From Myxococcales bacterium (lineage in GTDB: Bacteria > Myxococcota > Polyangia > Polyangiales > Polyangiaceae), in contig PLXW01000022.1 in assembly GCA_003151595.1 (NCBI GenBank), positions 106,728 to 170,727 of the forward strand: a stretch of 64,000 nt of DNA, given 5' to 3'. The notes under the pieces were generated by a model. That model was not told where the DNA came from. It ran no database searches and worked only from the letters and a program-made list of their open reading frames with translations. The position numbers and the translations under genes are program-made. Position 1 is the stretch's first letter; every line of letters begins with the position of its first letter. Positions 63,241-64,000 of the stretch are shown here, one piece after another.

Positions 63241-64000
63241 TCATGCCTCCGACGAAACGGCTGCGAGGCCGTACTGCTTGACCAACTGACTGAGACGAGG
63301 CCGCTTCATTCCGAGAAGCGCTGCTGCACGAGTGATGTTCCCCTTGGTCTCCGCGAGCGCGCGCGCGATGCAGTCGCGCTCGATTTGTCGCTTCATGTCG
63401 GAAAGGGTCACGCATCCGAGTCTGACCTGAGCGTACGCCACGGCCGTGGCAGTGGCCTCGATCTGGGGCAAAGGTCCGTCGGTTTCCATCGAATCGCCGT
63501 CTTCGACGACGGAGGCCGAATCGGGGGTGGCGAGCGCGGGCATGGCGCTCACCGAGGCGAGGCCCGGGCGAGCGCGCGAGGCTGCAAAAACGTGGAGATC
63601 GTCGACGTTGTCGGTCAGGTCACGTGCAGAGATGGCCTCGCCGTCGGCGAAGAGCGACGCAGCACGTAGGGCGTTGTCGAGCTCGCGGACGTTCCCGGGC
63701 CACCTGTGGCGCCCCAGGAGCTCGAGCGCCTCGGGGGCGAGCGACTTGACCGGCTCGGACCGCTCCGCCGCGATGCGCGCGAGCAGGTTCTCGGCGATGC
63801 GCGGCAGGTCGCCCAGGCGCGCCCGGAGCGGCGGCGCTTCGAGCGTGATGCCGCGGAGGCGGTAGTAGAGGTCTTCGCGGAACTCGCCGCGCTCGACCAT
63901 CGCGCGAAGGTCGCGGTGGGTCGCGCACACGATGCGCACGTTGACGCGGATGGGTGTGGTGCCGCCCACGCGCTCGAAGGTGCGCTCCTGCAGCACGCGC
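63241..64000 (-). CDS. sigma-54-dependent transcriptional regulator, C-terminal part (cut by window end)
   Basis: The 5' part lies beyond the right edge; the frame is open to base 64000, and the visible protein begins inside the AAA+ core with LQERTFERVGGTTPIRVNVR, RIVCATHRDL and FREDLYYRL, then PPLRARLGDL and the WPGNVRELDNAL sensor II segment. The Fis-type HTH is at the end (ETKGNITRAAALLGMKRPRLSQLV). A 90-residue linker between them contains acidic and Ala/Pro stretches. Its first domain (receiver or FHA) cannot be seen. Same strand as the small lipoprotein and NtrB-like kinase. Confidence 0.92.
   Translation of the reverse strand, partial: RVLQERTFERVGGTTPIRVNVRIVCATHRDLRAMVERGEFREDLYYRLRGITLEAPPLRARLGDLPRIAENLLARIAAERSEPVKSLAPEALELLGRHRWPGNVRELDNALRAASLFADGEAISARDLTDNVDDLHVFAASRARPGLASVSAMPALATPDSASVVEDGDSMETDGPLPQIEATATAVAYAQVRLGCVTLSDMKRQIERDCIARALAETKGNITRAAALLGMKRPRLSQLVKQYGLAAVSSEA
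63246..63250 (-). promoter_or_regulatory. ribosome binding site GGAGG for the small lipoprotein
   Basis: GGAGG on the minus strand lies inside the last codons of the sigma-54 regulator, seven bases before ATG 63238. It argues for that start over ATG 63244. Confidence 0.55.

Noticed and set aside
63241..63996. Complete sigma-54 regulator starting at GTG 63996
   Set aside because: That GTG is the Val inside an AAA+ motif (RVLQERTFERVGG); the frame is open to the window edge, so the gene is truncated.

Overview
The window is GC-rich (third codon positions almost always G or C) and gene-dense. Its protein repertoire is that of a myxobacterium (Myxococcota; a Polyangiales/Sorangiineae-like organism is my inference). 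Markers for this are a MYXO-CTERM sorting tail, two Ser/Thr kinases fused to large ATPase modules, five FHA-domain proteins, sigma-54 activators, a DUF2378-like protein, many serine/alanine/threonine-linker lipoproteins and a giant metzincin lipoprotein. I see no rRNA, phage, insertion sequence, CRISPR array or biosynthetic megasynthase. One tRNA, tRNA-Pro(UGG), is present.

Layout. 1-8.5 kb: TolC-type efflux protein, a GH25 lysozyme-like protein with seven calcium-loop repeats, an APC amino-acid permease, a DUF2378-like protein, a DUF4398/OmpA lipoprotein pair and a small secreted protein that looks frameshifted. 8.6-17.5 kb: polysaccharide flippase; an FHA/degenerate-GGDEF/sigma-54 activator divergent from a patatin lipoprotein that is translationally coupled to a beta-barrel-like protein; a polytopic membrane protein. 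17.6-23.6 kb: three 62-bp tandem repeats, tRNA-Pro abutting a phosphodiesterase lipoprotein, secreted lipoproteins including a cysteine-repeat protein, a chagasin-like lipoprotein and an M19 dipeptidase homologue with altered metal ligands. 23.6-31.5 kb: kinase-ATPase, stand-alone 5'-3' exonuclease and a second FHA/degenerate-GGDEF/sigma-54 activator. 31.6-38.6 kb: MsrB, lipid-metabolism genes (MFE2-like SDR, SCP2, class III CoA transferase) and two paralogous FHA-GGDEF diguanylate cyclases flanking a GH1 lipoprotein. 38.7-48 kb: a GspE-N/MshEN protein divergent from a zinc-ribbon kinase-ATPase, a tandem pair of orphan membrane proteins, a HAD-like protein, UPRT and SMI1/KNR4. 48-56.7 kb: lipoprotein, hisD, 1505-residue metzincin, SDR and FHA-DUF4388 protein. 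56.8-64 kb: 3,5-diaminohexanoate dehydrogenase, formate-THF ligase, aldo/keto reductase, then a minus-strand set of sigma-54 regulator (cut by the window end), small lipoprotein and sensor kinase.

The common theme is signal transduction: phosphopeptide recognition (FHA) is wired to c-di-GMP-type domains and to sigma-54 transcription, beside cell-envelope lipoproteins. Metabolic genes (hisD, upp, fhs, kdd, msrB) are scattered singly and not in pathway operons. Intergenic regions carry several families of palindromic repeats, some between convergent genes (terminator-like) and one between divergent starts.
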